Source of the DNA: Flavobacterium nackdongense
GTDB taxonomy: Bacteria; Bacteroidota; Bacteroidia; Flavobacteriales; Flavobacteriaceae
Direction of reading: 5' to 3'
Length of the DNA stretch: 64,000 nt
NCBI RefSeq assembly: GCF_004355225.1
Contig: NZ_CP037933.1
Coordinates: 4,153,228 to 4,217,227 of the forward strand
Position 1 is the first letter of the stretch; each line of letters starts with the position of its first letter. A program made the position numbers and the translations under genes. Below the pieces are notes generated by a model. The model made no database searches, was not told the origin of the DNA, and saw only the letters and a program-made list of their open reading frames with translations. Positions 16,995-26,589 of this stretch are shown here, piece by piece.

Positions 16995-19775
16995 TTATTG
17001 AATGATTAGTTTTTTAGTCGTTTCAGTTCCGTTGTTAGCTGCTTTTAGAATATAAACTCCTGTAGCCCAAGATTTCGTTTGAATCGTAGTGGTTCCTGAA
17101 TTCAATTTTTGCATGTGTATTCTTTGACCGTTTAGACTACTGATTTCAATAGTAGCGCCATCTTGTAAGGTATTGGTAATATTGAATTGTCCACGAGATG
17201 GATTAGGATAAACTTGGATATTAGCATCCAATGCATTGGCTACAACACCCAAAGTTCCAGTTGTTTTCAAATTAATCGCAAAACGAGTATCTCCTTGGCT
17301 GGCTGGATTGCTATCGATAGCAAAAACGTAATCAGTGCCTGGAGCCAAAACCGTATTTTTGTTCAAATAGGTATCAACTAAAACTGCTTCGAAACCCGCA
17401 GGAATTGTATTCTCTGCAACTCTGAACGAATAGCTCTTTTGAATGGTAGATGTAATTCCTAAAGGAATCATTTGCTCCTTCAATTCTAATTCTGAAACCG
17501 CCATTTTGTTGCTTCCTGCAATGCTATAAGCATCCAAAACGGTGTTCGGTAATTTACCAAAATCGATATTACTGCTTGCATCTCCTGCGGCTTTAAATCG
17601 CATTGATACCGTATCGTAATAGGTATTATCAGCTGTTACCTCAAGTTTCAAGGCATTGGTTGCCGCAATTTTTGTTTGAGCTGATTTGTGAGTATAATTT
17701 CCAGATGGAGGAGTTGGAGTTCCAGTAAAAATCACTGTTTTAGGTACATTGATAGTTCCATCCGCAGTTGCTTGCACAAAAAAGGCTCCCATAGGAGGAA
17801 TTATAACATCGGTCGTGCTACCTGCAACGCCAGAAACAGTCGGGGTAGTGTAGCCACCATATTTTAGGATTAAATCAGCATTGCTGCCACTAGAACCGAC
17901 TGTAGGGTTGTAATAAGAAACAGTTGTACTTAAACCCGTACTTGCGGTTAAGATACTTGAAACACTCACTGGAGCTGTATAAGGATTAGCTACTAAATAA
18001 TATTGACCAGATATAGTGTTAATTGTAGCTGGTGCGGTATTTGAAGCTGCACCAGTAACCGAAACAGTCACATTAGAAGGAGGATTAACGCTGTAGGAAG
18101 TACCAGTAACCTCGCTTGTTCTTCCCCTTACAAATAATGATACTGCGGTTTTACTACCCCAAGTTTGAGTGTCGTCTGTGTTTGAAACCGTCCAAGTATT
18201 GGTCGCAGAATCGTATGTTTTTGCAGTGCCATTCCCAAGCGTAAGTGGGGTAGTGCTTGCCGTAGCTACTGAACCATAAGTAACATCTGTAAGCGGATTA
18301 CTCAATAATCTCCAGCCACGTTGGTTACTGCTCAAATAACGGTCTTGTGTAACATTATCAACAGAGGTAGTACTTGATAAATAACCAATACCTACTTTTT
18401 CAACAGCGGTATACGCGATACTCGCATCACCTGAGCCTGTCACTTTTGTTAAAGTTCCAGATAATGCAACGGGGGTCGAAGACGAAGCTATAGCTAATAA
18501 TTTTACAGTTGCAGTTGAATTTACAAGTCTACTATAAACAACAGTAAAAGTTGCTCCTCCGCTAGTATAGGTATCACCAGCTGTTATTGCGAGAAGGGTA
18601 GTAGAAGATAACGTAAACAAGTAGGCCGCGGTAGCTTCAGATTTTAAAATTAATTTTCCAGAAGAAATGTTATTTATAGTGCCAGTATTCGTAATGAGCC
18701 CCGAACTTATTATTGTTCCTGAATTATTTATTGTTCCTGCAATAGTAGTAGGAACAGCATTAACAGAGGTTAATGTAACACCAGAATCTATTGTTACTGT
18801 ACTACCTGCAGCAGTTTTAAATAAAGGAACCGATGCAGGAGCCGTTAGCCCAGAACCTTGTATTTGTACTTTTGAATTTGTAGCAATATTGAATAGAATA
18901 GCAGGATTTGCGCCTGTTTGGCTTGGACTTAAAGCAGTAAAAGTAGATCCTGAATTAATTACGATTTTTGGTGTAGAAGCAAGAGTATGATTGATACTAA
19001 TGTGTGACCCTGTAAACATATTATTATTAACTAAAGAAGTGTTACTAAAAGTTAGAATTCCTGAGCCAATAATTCCCCAATCGCCGCTTGGTGCAGCTAA
19101 TGGAGTATCGAATCGAACGCAATTTCCGTTGAAAATTGTCGCGGTAGATTTGAGCTCTCCGTTATTTTCTACTAATCCCCCTCTCACAATAAACAATGGT
19201 GTCGAACCCGCTCCAGCATTAGATAAAGCTAATGTAATACCGCTATTTATGATTAATTTTCCTTGTGATGAAGTATTCTCAACGAGCAGAGACTTTATTG
19301 GATTCGCGGGATTGGCTGTTATTGTACAAGTTCCTGAAAAAATAAGTGCACCGTGATTTGCAGCGGATCCCGGAAATGATACTCCCGTAGCTCCAGGTTT
19401 ATAAAAAACAAAGGCACCAGCTGCATTTGTTACGTTCGCAGGATAATCTATAGTTACAGCAGTTCCTGCAACCGCAGTGACACGTGTTCCATAACTAATA
19501 GTTGTAGTCGGACCTGAAACATAATCTCCGACCGCAATAGCAGCATTTGCAGCGCTTAGAGTTAAAGTGGTGCTACCGCTAGTCGAAGCAGCTGTTTGCG
19601 AAGTGGTGGTTACTACATTCCAATTATTCGCATCGTTCCAATCACCATTGCCTCCACTCCAAATATGAGTGGGAACCTGAGCCTGTAAACTGCCAGTAAA
19701 CAGCCCGAATACCAGCATGATTTGGACAAAAAGAAAAGTCCGTGGTTTTTTAAATAAGTAAATTTTGTTTTTCAT
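16995..19775 (-). CDS. Large T9SS-exported beta-strand-repeat surface protein (adhesin-like)
   Basis: A 926-residue protein very rich in Thr, Ser, Ala and Gly. It opens with a signal peptide (FGLFTGSLQAQ) and HIWSGGNGDWNDANNWN, an opening common in Bacteroidota surface proteins with long beta-strand repeats. The middle (about 130-420) has many short INSGSTFT or GTINNSGTI repeats that fit a beta-helix. The end is a T9SS sorting domain (QVYPNPSRGQF, tail KKLIIQ). No catalytic motif is seen. It is probably a filamentous surface or adhesion protein that holds the cell on its substrate. It is the first gene of a two-gene unit with the PID-CTERM-like protein. Confidence 0.75.
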   Translation of the reverse strand: MKNKIYLFKKPRTFLFVQIMLVFGLFTGSLQAQVPTHIWSGGNGDWNDANNWNVVTTTSQTAASTSGSTTLTLSAANAAIAVGDYVSGPTTTISYGTRVTAVAGTAVTIDYPANVTNAAGAFVFYKPGATGVSFPGSAANHGALIFSGTCTITANPANPIKSLLVENTSSQGKLIINSGITLALSNAGAGSTPLFIVRGGLVENNGELKSTATIFNGNCVRFDTPLAAPSGDWGIIGSGILTFSNTSLVNNNMFTGSHISINHTLASTPKIVINSGSTFTALSPSQTGANPAILFNIATNSKVQIQGSGLTAPASVPLFKTAAGSTVTIDSGVTLTSVNAVPTTIAGTINNSGTIISSGLITNTGTINNISSGKLILKSEATAAYLFTLSSTTLLAITAGDTYTSGGATFTVVYSRLVNSTATVKLLAIASSSTPVALSGTLTKVTGSGDASIAYTAVEKVGIGYLSSTTSVDNVTQDRYLSSNQRGWRLLSNPLTDVTYGSVATASTTPLTLGNGTAKTYDSATNTWTVSNTDDTQTWGSKTAVSLFVRGRTSEVTGTSYSVNPPSNVTVSVTGAASNTAPATINTISGQYYLVANPYTAPVSVSSILTASTGLSTTVSYYNPTVGSSGSNADLILKYGGYTTPTVSGVAGSTTDVIIPPMGAFFVQATADGTINVPKTVIFTGTPTPPSGNYTHKSAQTKIAATNALKLEVTADNTYYDTVSMRFKAAGDASSNIDFGKLPNTVLDAYSIAGSNKMAVSELELKEQMIPLGITSTIQKSYSFRVAENTIPAGFEAVLVDTYLNKNTVLAPGTDYVFAIDSNPASQGDTRFAINLKTTGTLGVVANALDANIQVYPNPSRGQFNITNTLQDGATIEISSLNGQRIHMQKLNSGTTTIQTKSWATGVYILKAANNGTETTKKLIIQ

Positions 19776-19884
19776 AATCTTGGTTTTTATTAATTAGTAA
19801 ATAAATTATTTCTGTAAAACTATTTTTTTGAAGGGTACTTTTTTGTTCAATTTGTACATATAATTAGCTGATTTGTTCTAAGTT

Positions 19885-19916
19885 GCAAAAAAAAGCACTG
19901 CTTTTGGCAGTGCTTT
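19885..19916 (-). terminator. Intrinsic terminator after the 832-residue beta-helix gene
   Basis: AAAGCACTGC (19892-19901) pairs with GCAGTGCTTT (19907-19916) around a 5-base loop. On the minus strand a run of eight T follows. It lies 17 bp beyond the stop codon at 19934. Confidence 0.9.
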
Positions 19917-19933
19917 GTTATTGGAGATGTATT

Positions 19934-22432
19934 TTATTTTTTTATAAATTTCAAGGTTTCTTGGTTGTTTGCATTGTTGCTTATCGAAATAAGATAAGTG
20001 CCTCTGCTTAATTCAGAAATATCAATTGCTTTTGAAGTTTGTTTGCTAGCTGATTTGTGTTTTTTGCCAAGCAAATCGAAAATAGAGTAGGAGTATTCGC
20101 CCTCTAGGTTGGTGATATTTAGATTATTTTCAACCGGATTCGGGAAAATGACTAAACTACTTTTTTGAAATGTAGCTGTTGATAAGGTTTTGTTAGTAGG
20201 GACTTTAATATTGTCAATCCCAAACAGACCAATAGGGCTAGCTTGCACCGTACCAAAGCCACCTGCAAAAACAATCACAATGTATTCGTATTGTGTAGCA
20301 TCAATAGTGTAGTCAATTTTTTTCCAACTGTCACTTGTGCCTAAAGCATTGTTCCCTGCGATTGCAGTAGCGTCAGTACCATTTACATAACTAGATGCAG
20401 AATTATCTCCAAATGCACCAGAACCTCCGGTAAGTTGAAAATAACCATCTATACCATTGTTTTCGTCGTCATTAACACCATAAACTCTATAAGATATTCG
20501 GTCAGCTGTGAGTGGGCTTTTCCATAAATAATCAAAAGACATATTTAATATGCCAAAAGCATCTTTATTTCTGTTATTGAATACATAAGCAATTCCTCTA
20601 GCAAACTCGGATGAAGAAACTCTTGATACATATTGATCTAGATTACCGCCTGTGCTTTGAACGGAAAATTCTCCAGTAGGGAGATTGTAATCGGCTGCAA
20701 ACCATTGCCCTGTGCCCGCAGTAAGTCCTGCAATATCGGCATTGGTTATTCCCATCGTAGTGCCCGTAACAGGGGTGCTAAGTTTAGTTATTGGAACATT
20801 AGATGCGAAATCTACGGTTTCTAAGGTTGAACTTGAGGATCCCGTTCCTATATCAAAAACAATATTTTGAGTAGTACTGGCTTCAATATCAAAATAAACA
20901 GGAGCACTGATGGTATTGATTTGAGTACCGCCTATGGTACTATTGGTTATGGTTACGTTTTTCGTAAAGAATGTATTTGTTCCCGTAGTAGTGGCATTGG
21001 CTTGCCCTCTAATAAGCCCTTTAGCAAATTGTTTTTCAACAGTGATGTTGTCTAAAAGTAAGTCTCCTAAATAACCCAAATTGGCTACAGGAACTTGAAT
21101 AGCATCGGGATTAGATCTTGGTTTTAAGTTCAATATACCCGGAATACTACCTTCGATTCTAATGTTTTTAACTGTAGTTAAAGTGGAGGCTGTTCCATAA
21201 GCAAAAGGTTTGTAATCTAAACCTATTTGTGCGGCTACTATACCGTTATTATTCCCTAAACTTGACCATTCTGGATTAATAATATCTATATTATCTAATG
21301 TAGAAGCTCCGGAATTATAGGTTAATCCTCCTGGGTCTCCACCCCATCCATAAGTCAAGATAGCTCCATTATGTCCTGCCCATAAAACACAATCATGGAC
21401 ATAATTATTAAAATTGTAGAAGAAATCATCGACAGCTCTGATGAAAGAATTTTTTATTTCACTTCTTTGGCCCACACGAATCGCATCGTTATTGGCGTGC
21501 CAACCCAAAAATTTTAAATTGTTTATCATAAAATTATTGACACCCACAATACCATGATTTGGAGAATCCATTAGCATTACACCTTCGATGGATGCGTTTT
21601 GCCCTAATTCGACCAATTCGCCATAAGGTTTGTTGCCGCTTGCATCTTGCCAAATGTATTGTTTACCAGTTAAAATGCCGCGTCCGTATATTTTTTGATT
21701 GGTATCATAATAATCAAATCTTTGAACAATTCCTTCAACAACTGCACCTCCTGCCAAATACATTTTTCTACCCGATTTCAACGTAAGAATTCCGTCTGTA
21801 GTAAGAATTGAACTGCTAAATTGATACTGTCTTAAATTATGATATCCCGGAGGGAAATAGATTGTTGTAGCATTATCTAATGCAGTAGGAGATAATGAAG
21901 AAGAGTAGGTTACAACTCCAGGATCTGTAGGGTTTGGAGCTCCTGTTTCGGCAGGATCGATAAAAATGGTTAACATATGTTTGATCCATTTTTTGGTACT
22001 AGTTTCGTTTGCAGTATCTTCAAAATTAACCGAAACGTATTTACTGTTGCCATTAATTGTGAATGACACTTCGTTAGTTCCAACCGTGGGAGTAATGTTG
22101 TAGCTTTTGGGAGCGATTTTTACTTTTGTCGATGAACTTCCATACTTTTTAACAATTCTAAATGTTATCCCAGTACTTACTGTATTGTCATAGGAGATAG
22201 AAGCAAAGGAAAAACTTCTTCCTGCGAGTTCAGATCCTTGACTATCGTATTGAATATCATTTGGGTCAGGAAGAGACATTAAAACATCTAATTTTATTTC
22301 AGGATCGGTACCTTTTTTCACATATACCTCGTATTTATCCGAAAAAAAAGCCGTTGGCCACGAATAATGGGTAATTTGCCCAAAAACTGATGTTGCGAAA
22401 AGAATCATCAAAAAGGATAAAATGGTTTTCAT
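19934..22432 (-). CDS. T9SS-exported GH28/GH49-type beta-helix glycan hydrolase
   Basis: Signal peptide to FATSVFGQ, N-terminal beta-sandwich (about 20-165), right-handed beta-helix (about 185-560; GRKMYLAGGAVVEG, IYGRGILTGK), a galactose-binding-like sandwich (about 585-745) and a T9SS sorting domain (FPNPVENNL near 762, tail LKFIKK). Candidate catalytic acids are D316 in HANNDAIRV and D335-D336 in AVDDFFY, followed by WAGHNGA. This layout is shared by clan GH-N families GH28 and GH49. The T9SS tail places it outside the cell, so it probably makes the first cuts in the polysaccharide. It is monocistronic, with its own terminator and a leader of about 200 bp. Confidence 0.8.
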   Translation of the reverse strand: MKTILSFLMILFATSVFGQITHYSWPTAFFSDKYEVYVKKGTDPEIKLDVLMSLPDPNDIQYDSQGSELAGRSFSFASISYDNTVSTGITFRIVKKYGSSSTKVKIAPKSYNITPTVGTNEVSFTINGNSKYVSVNFEDTANETSTKKWIKHMLTIFIDPAETGAPNPTDPGVVTYSSSLSPTALDNATTIYFPPGYHNLRQYQFSSSILTTDGILTLKSGRKMYLAGGAVVEGIVQRFDYYDTNQKIYGRGILTGKQYIWQDASGNKPYGELVELGQNASIEGVMLMDSPNHGIVGVNNFMINNLKFLGWHANNDAIRVGQRSEIKNSFIRAVDDFFYNFNNYVHDCVLWAGHNGAILTYGWGGDPGGLTYNSGASTLDNIDIINPEWSSLGNNNGIVAAQIGLDYKPFAYGTASTLTTVKNIRIEGSIPGILNLKPRSNPDAIQVPVANLGYLGDLLLDNITVEKQFAKGLIRGQANATTTGTNTFFTKNVTITNSTIGGTQINTISAPVYFDIEASTTQNIVFDIGTGSSSSTLETVDFASNVPITKLSTPVTGTTMGITNADIAGLTAGTGQWFAADYNLPTGEFSVQSTGGNLDQYVSRVSSSEFARGIAYVFNNRNKDAFGILNMSFDYLWKSPLTADRISYRVYGVNDDENNGIDGYFQLTGGSGAFGDNSASSYVNGTDATAIAGNNALGTSDSWKKIDYTIDATQYEYIVIVFAGGFGTVQASPIGLFGIDNIKVPTNKTLSTATFQKSSLVIFPNPVENNLNITNLEGEYSYSIFDLLGKKHKSASKQTSKAIDISELSRGTYLISISNNANNQETLKFIKK

Positions 22433-22568
22433 ACTTATAAAATAGTTTAATTCAGGGATTAGTCAATTTATGGTAAAATTATATCGATTTAGCTTCAAAG
22501 ATTAATGCAAAAAAACTTCTTTTTTGTCCAATTGTTCATAATAGTTGTTTTTATAAGATTTGGTCTAG

Positions 22569-22615
22569 AAAAAAGTGCACCATCTTTTATTGTTGCCAAT
22601 AAATGCTGGTGCACT
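22569..22615 (-). terminator. Long hairpin terminator of the sulfatase-DUF4380-GH43-GH43 operon
   Basis: On the minus strand an outer AGTGCACCA/TGGTGCACT stem continues into a second stem, ATTTATTG with CAATAAAA, capped by GCAA. Six T residues follow. It lies 20 bp after the last GH43 stop. Confidence 0.9.
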
Positions 22616-22634
22616 GAGAAAAATTAAAAAATAA

Positions 22635-24104
22635 TTACTTGGGAGATCCTGCAAATATTTTTGCTGATACTATTTTACTATTGGCATCAAATTGATTTTC
22701 AAAAACAAAAAACACAGTATGTGTCCTATTGGCATTTCTTAATAAAGTTTCGCTAATTCCGTCTTTTTTAATGATAAATGTACCTATGAGTTCACCATCC
22801 GGTCTGTCTAAATGGATGGCACATTTTGTCGGGGTTTTAATCCCTTTTAAATTCATTCCAGCATAATAGTATCCAGAACCTAAGTTGATATCTTTAAACT
22901 CAAGGATGTTGTTTTTGATTAGATTGGATTTTATATCCAAATTTATTTCAAAGGGTTGATTGATAACTACCGCTGGAACCCCAGTTAAGGTTTGTTGTAC
23001 GGGACGAATTTGCCCCGATTCATCATAAACAATTTTGTCAATACAAACCGAGCGTTGTGTCCAAGTGCCGGCATTTTTAAACTCATCTTGTCTCCAAGAC
23101 GATAGAGCAGAAGTATGATAAAACAAGTACTCCTGACCGTGGTATTCTACGATTCCCCCATGATTGGATTGATACAAACGCCAAGGCACATAATTTTTGC
23201 CAGGATATTTTGGTCCTTCACTTACATTTACACCCAATTCGTAATTCAAAATACCTTTATATTCGAATGGACCTAGAGGGTTGTCACTAACACCATAATC
23301 TAATCTTGATTTTTTTCTAAATAAATCATCGGGTTTTTCTGGATCTATAGGCTTGTCATATTCTGTATGATACGAAAGGTAATATTTTCCTGCTTTTTTG
23401 TTCATCCAAATAGCTTCCATAAAACGGTCATCGTCGACGTCTAATTTAATTGGTTTTCCATCCAATTCCGTCATGTTATCTTTAAGTTTGGCAGCCATAT
23501 GGCTTCCATAATACAAATATTTCTGACCGTCATCATCGATGAAAATGGCAGGATCAATGCCTGTTGTTCCCTCAATTTTTGGATTGATTACTTTGAATCT
23601 TTTATCTGGCGAATCGCTAACAGCTACGGCAGTATAGGCAATTGTTTTTCGGTTTTTTTCATCGTATCCTCCTTCCTTGAATAATATACGCACAGGAAAG
23701 TATAGGTAATATTTTCCTTCATAGTAAACCATATCTGGTGCCCAAAGTGCCCAATCTTCTCCTTTGGGTTCTTCTGTCTTTCCAATAGCATCATAAATAT
23801 TTAAAACTTCTCCATGATCGGTCCAGTTGACCATATCTTTTGATGAAAAAGTGTGATAGCAATGCATGGTCGAATAGCCTCCACCGTCTTCATGATCTAC
23901 AGAGGTGACCATCCACACACGGCCATCAGGCATAACGTGAGGCGAGGCATCAGCGGTGTACATATGCTTAATTACGGGGTTGCCATAAGGATAGGGCTTA
24001 GTATTTAAATTTTTCTTTTGTGCAAAGCTTGCCATCGAAATTAAAAGACAAATGCTTACAGTTTTAAATTTTAGTAGCGTTTTTGTTCTTGGTAGGTGTA
24101 TCAT
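22635..24104 (-). CDS. GH43 enzyme with C-terminal CBM6 module (paralogue A)
   Basis: The protein has a signal peptide after a charged N-terminus, a GH43 propeller (about 38-340) and a CBM6 sandwich (about 355-489; ILEFKDINLGSGYYYAG). Catalytic candidates are D52 (TADASPH), D184 (GIDPAIF) and E230 (FMEAIW). The enzyme probably removes arabinofuranosyl or similar side units, with CBM6 holding it on the polymer. It is the last gene of a four-gene operon and lies 13 bp after a closely related GH43-CBM6 gene. The two share long stretches (QEYLFYHTSALSSWRQDEF), so they arose by tandem duplication. An alternative start a few codons inside would still keep the signal peptide. Confidence 0.9.
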   Translation of the reverse strand: MIHLPRTKTLLKFKTVSICLLISMASFAQKKNLNTKPYPYGNPVIKHMYTADASPHVMPDGRVWMVTSVDHEDGGGYSTMHCYHTFSSKDMVNWTDHGEVLNIYDAIGKTEEPKGEDWALWAPDMVYYEGKYYLYFPVRILFKEGGYDEKNRKTIAYTAVAVSDSPDKRFKVINPKIEGTTGIDPAIFIDDDGQKYLYYGSHMAAKLKDNMTELDGKPIKLDVDDDRFMEAIWMNKKAGKYYLSYHTEYDKPIDPEKPDDLFRKKSRLDYGVSDNPLGPFEYKGILNYELGVNVSEGPKYPGKNYVPWRLYQSNHGGIVEYHGQEYLFYHTSALSSWRQDEFKNAGTWTQRSVCIDKIVYDESGQIRPVQQTLTGVPAVVINQPFEINLDIKSNLIKNNILEFKDINLGSGYYYAGMNLKGIKTPTKCAIHLDRPDGELIGTFIIKKDGISETLLRNANRTHTVFFVFENQFDANSKIVSAKIFAGSPK

Positions 24105-24117
24105 TTATGATTTGAGT

Positions 24118-25602
24118 TTAGTTTATTTTTTTTGGAGAACCTGCAAAAAAGTTGGGTTCAGTAATTTTTATAGTTTCATTATTATCCGATTTAAATACTA
24201 AAACGATGGTATGCACTCCATTGGCTTCTCTTAAAAAAGTTTCTGCGATTCCATTATTCGTTTTTAGACTATTTTCATTTAAAAGGATTGTTCCCAAGAG
24301 TGTTCCGTTGCTACCGTCTTTTCGTATTTCAATTTTACCTTTTGTAACTGATTGTAGCACTTTCACTCCAAAATAATAATATCCTGTTCCTAAATTTATG
24401 TTTTTAAATGAAATCGAACTACTGTTTTGTGCCGTAATTGTATTGTTTTTAATTTTAATTTCTTGCAGCTCGAATGCTTTTTTAGGGTTTAATGCGATAC
24501 TAAAATCTTGATTGATAGTTACTTTTTTTACCCCTTCGATCGTTTGACGTACAGGAATAATTGAACCCTCATGTGTATAATTCAAAGAATCAACACAAAC
24601 AGATCGTTGTGTCCAGGTTCCTGGACCTTTAAATTCGTCTTGACGCCAGGAGGACAGCGCCGAAGTATGATAAAATAAGTACTCCTGACCGTGGTATTCT
24701 ACGATTCCCCCGTGATTGGATTGCATTAAACGCCATGGAACATAGTTTTTGTCTTCCAATAATGGTGCGTTTTTAACATTAATTCCAAGCTCATAATTCA
24801 TAGTTCCTTGATAGGTTAGGGGGCCTTTTGGAGAAATTCCTACGCTATAATCAAGGTTTGATTTTTCGCGATTTGGATCCTCTGGATTGTCTTTGGATAC
24901 TTTATTATTGTATTTGGTATGGTAATTAAAATAGTATTTTCCATTGCGTTTGTGCATCCAAGCAGCTTCCATAAAGTTTTTGGCACCAATATCAAGTTTA
25001 AATGAATTGCCCTCTAATTCGCGCATATTTTCTTTCAGAATTCCCATATTCAATTGGTTCCAATACAAATAGGCGACGCCATCATCATCTACAAAAACCG
25101 ATGGGTCAAGTGCACTATTTGCTCCTTCGATTCGAGGATTTGTGACTTTAAAACGCTTCTGCATACTATTGCTTTCGGCAACTACACAATAACGATCTAT
25201 TTCTCCATTGGCTTTTAGATTTCGCATCGGGAAATATAGATAATAAGTTCCGTTTCGATACGTAAAATCAGGAGCCCAAATCGCCCAGTCTTCTCCGGGA
25301 GTTTCATTGAGATCTTTTAAACCGATGATCTCTCCGTGATCAACCCAAGTAACCATATCTGCTGTAGAAAAAGCGTGAACCGAATGCATGGTGGCATAAC
25401 CTCCACCATCTTCTGCATCTACTGAAGTGACCATCCAAACACGCCCATCAGGCATAAGATGAGGTGAAGCATCAGCAGTATACATATTTTTAATTACTGG
25501 ATTTCCATAAGGATATGGAGCTGTATTTGAGTTTTTTTTAATTTGGGAATACGATATGCTCGTGCTTATGGAAAATAGTGAGATTAAAATTAGAAGTCTC
25601 AT
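24118..25602 (-). CDS. GH43 enzyme with C-terminal CBM6 module (paralogue B)
   Basis: Same plan as its downstream neighbour: signal peptide (SISTSISYSQ), GH43 propeller about 30-335 and CBM6 about 355-494 (ISFKNINLGTGYYYFG). The base is D44 in TADASPH, followed by LDPSVF and FMEAAW, which carry the other two acids. It differs from paralogue A most strongly in the loops before FMEA and in the CBM6 part, so the pair may have split specificity. It starts 6 bp after the DUF4380 gene and ends 13 bp before paralogue A, which supports strict co-transcription. Expected location is the periplasm. The exact sugar is not known. Confidence 0.9.
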   Translation of the reverse strand: MRLLILISLFSISTSISYSQIKKNSNTAPYPYGNPVIKNMYTADASPHLMPDGRVWMVTSVDAEDGGGYATMHSVHAFSTADMVTWVDHGEIIGLKDLNETPGEDWAIWAPDFTYRNGTYYLYFPMRNLKANGEIDRYCVVAESNSMQKRFKVTNPRIEGANSALDPSVFVDDDGVAYLYWNQLNMGILKENMRELEGNSFKLDIGAKNFMEAAWMHKRNGKYYFNYHTKYNNKVSKDNPEDPNREKSNLDYSVGISPKGPLTYQGTMNYELGINVKNAPLLEDKNYVPWRLMQSNHGGIVEYHGQEYLFYHTSALSSWRQDEFKGPGTWTQRSVCVDSLNYTHEGSIIPVRQTIEGVKKVTINQDFSIALNPKKAFELQEIKIKNNTITAQNSSSISFKNINLGTGYYYFGVKVLQSVTKGKIEIRKDGSNGTLLGTILLNENSLKTNNGIAETFLREANGVHTIVLVFKSDNNETIKITEPNFFAGSPKKIN

Positions 25603-25608
25603 AAGGTA

Positions 25609-26589
25609 TTAGAGGGAATTAATAATTGTTGTTATTTCATTTAAATTTATAGTCTTATCTGTTGGGTATTTATAATCCATAAGCCACCAGTCTTCGGTGA
25701 AACTTACTGTTTTTCCAGGCTGAATCGATTCTAAAGGGCCAATGGGTTCTATTTCACATTTCTCCTCTTTGAAATACCAAATAGATACTTGATTGCTTAA
25801 TACATCTCCATAGGTGTTAGGTTCATTTGCTTTGAATTTTTTTATAAATAACAAATCATCTTTTGAGTTGTAAGCCAACCAGCCAGCATTACTATCCATT
25901 ACAAATTTGGGTTGACTAGGCGTACCTAACATTTCTAAAATACCATCACGTACTCTTAAGTTCTCTTCTTGCGGCGGATTATAATCAATTAAAGTAGTAT
26001 TGCGTTGATACATTGCGTATCCTTTTGGTAAACGACTTTTAGGGTTTAATGGTACCAGACAAATTCCACCTCCTTTAGCAAATGTTCTGCTCCAATGCGC
26101 ATAATTTTGAACCTTGTTTGAAATGTTTTTAATATGTTGAATGCATTTTAAATGGGATGAATTGTCCGAAAGTATAAAATCTCTCATCAATTGCACTCCA
26201 GTTAGGCTGTCTTTTTGACTTGTAAGTCTAGCTGAATTTCTACCTGTAATTTCACCTATCCAAGAATTATGAAAACTTTCTCTGTATGGAGCTGTTTTTT
26301 CTGGTCCAATATCAAATCGACCACCGCTGACTTCAAATTTAGGCATTCCTTTTTCCCATATTTTTCCATTCAAATCAGGGTTTTCAAATAGGATGTTTTT
26401 TCCGTTACGTTGGAATGCTAAAATTCTGCCACCAACATTGGGATCTAAAATAACAGTGACTTCATTGTTTTTTAATTCTATACAGTTGTCATAGCCAAAA
26501 GCATTGACTTTTTTAATACTAACTTGTGAAAAGCTCATATTAAAAAATAATGAAGTGAAGATAATAGAAAAAAGCCCTCTTTTTATCAT
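25609..26589 (-). CDS. DUF4380-type secreted protein with aldose-epimerase-like fold
   Basis: A signal peptide (FFNMSFSQ) is followed by a single domain of about 300 residues. The VILDPNVGGRILAF strand and GGRFDIGPE turn are characteristic of DUF4380, whose beta-sandwich is related to galactose mutarotases. Family members are found in glycan loci, but their reaction is not established. An epimerase-like or sugar-binding role is inferred. The start codon directly abuts the stop of the sulfatase gene (26589/26590), and the next GH43 follows by 6 bp, so this gene is tightly coupled to desulfation and debranching steps. Confidence 0.75.
   Translation of the reverse strand: MIKRGLFSIIFTSLFFNMSFSQVSIKKVNAFGYDNCIELKNNEVTVILDPNVGGRILAFQRNGKNILFENPDLNGKIWEKGMPKFEVSGGRFDIGPEKTAPYRESFHNSWIGEITGRNSARLTSQKDSLTGVQLMRDFILSDNSSHLKCIQHIKNISNKVQNYAHWSRTFAKGGGICLVPLNPKSRLPKGYAMYQRNTTLIDYNPPQEENLRVRDGILEMLGTPSQPKFVMDSNAGWLAYNSKDDLLFIKKFKANEPNTYGDVLSNQVSIWYFKEEKCEIEPIGPLESIQPGKTVSFTEDWWLMDYKYPTDKTINLNEITTIINSL

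Noticed and set aside
18667..19356. Two rightward ORFs (107 and 121 codons) opposite the 926-residue surface protein
   Set aside because: They arise from the low-complexity Thr/Ser/Ala-rich coding of the opposite strand; the minus-strand frame has a signal peptide and a T9SS domain.
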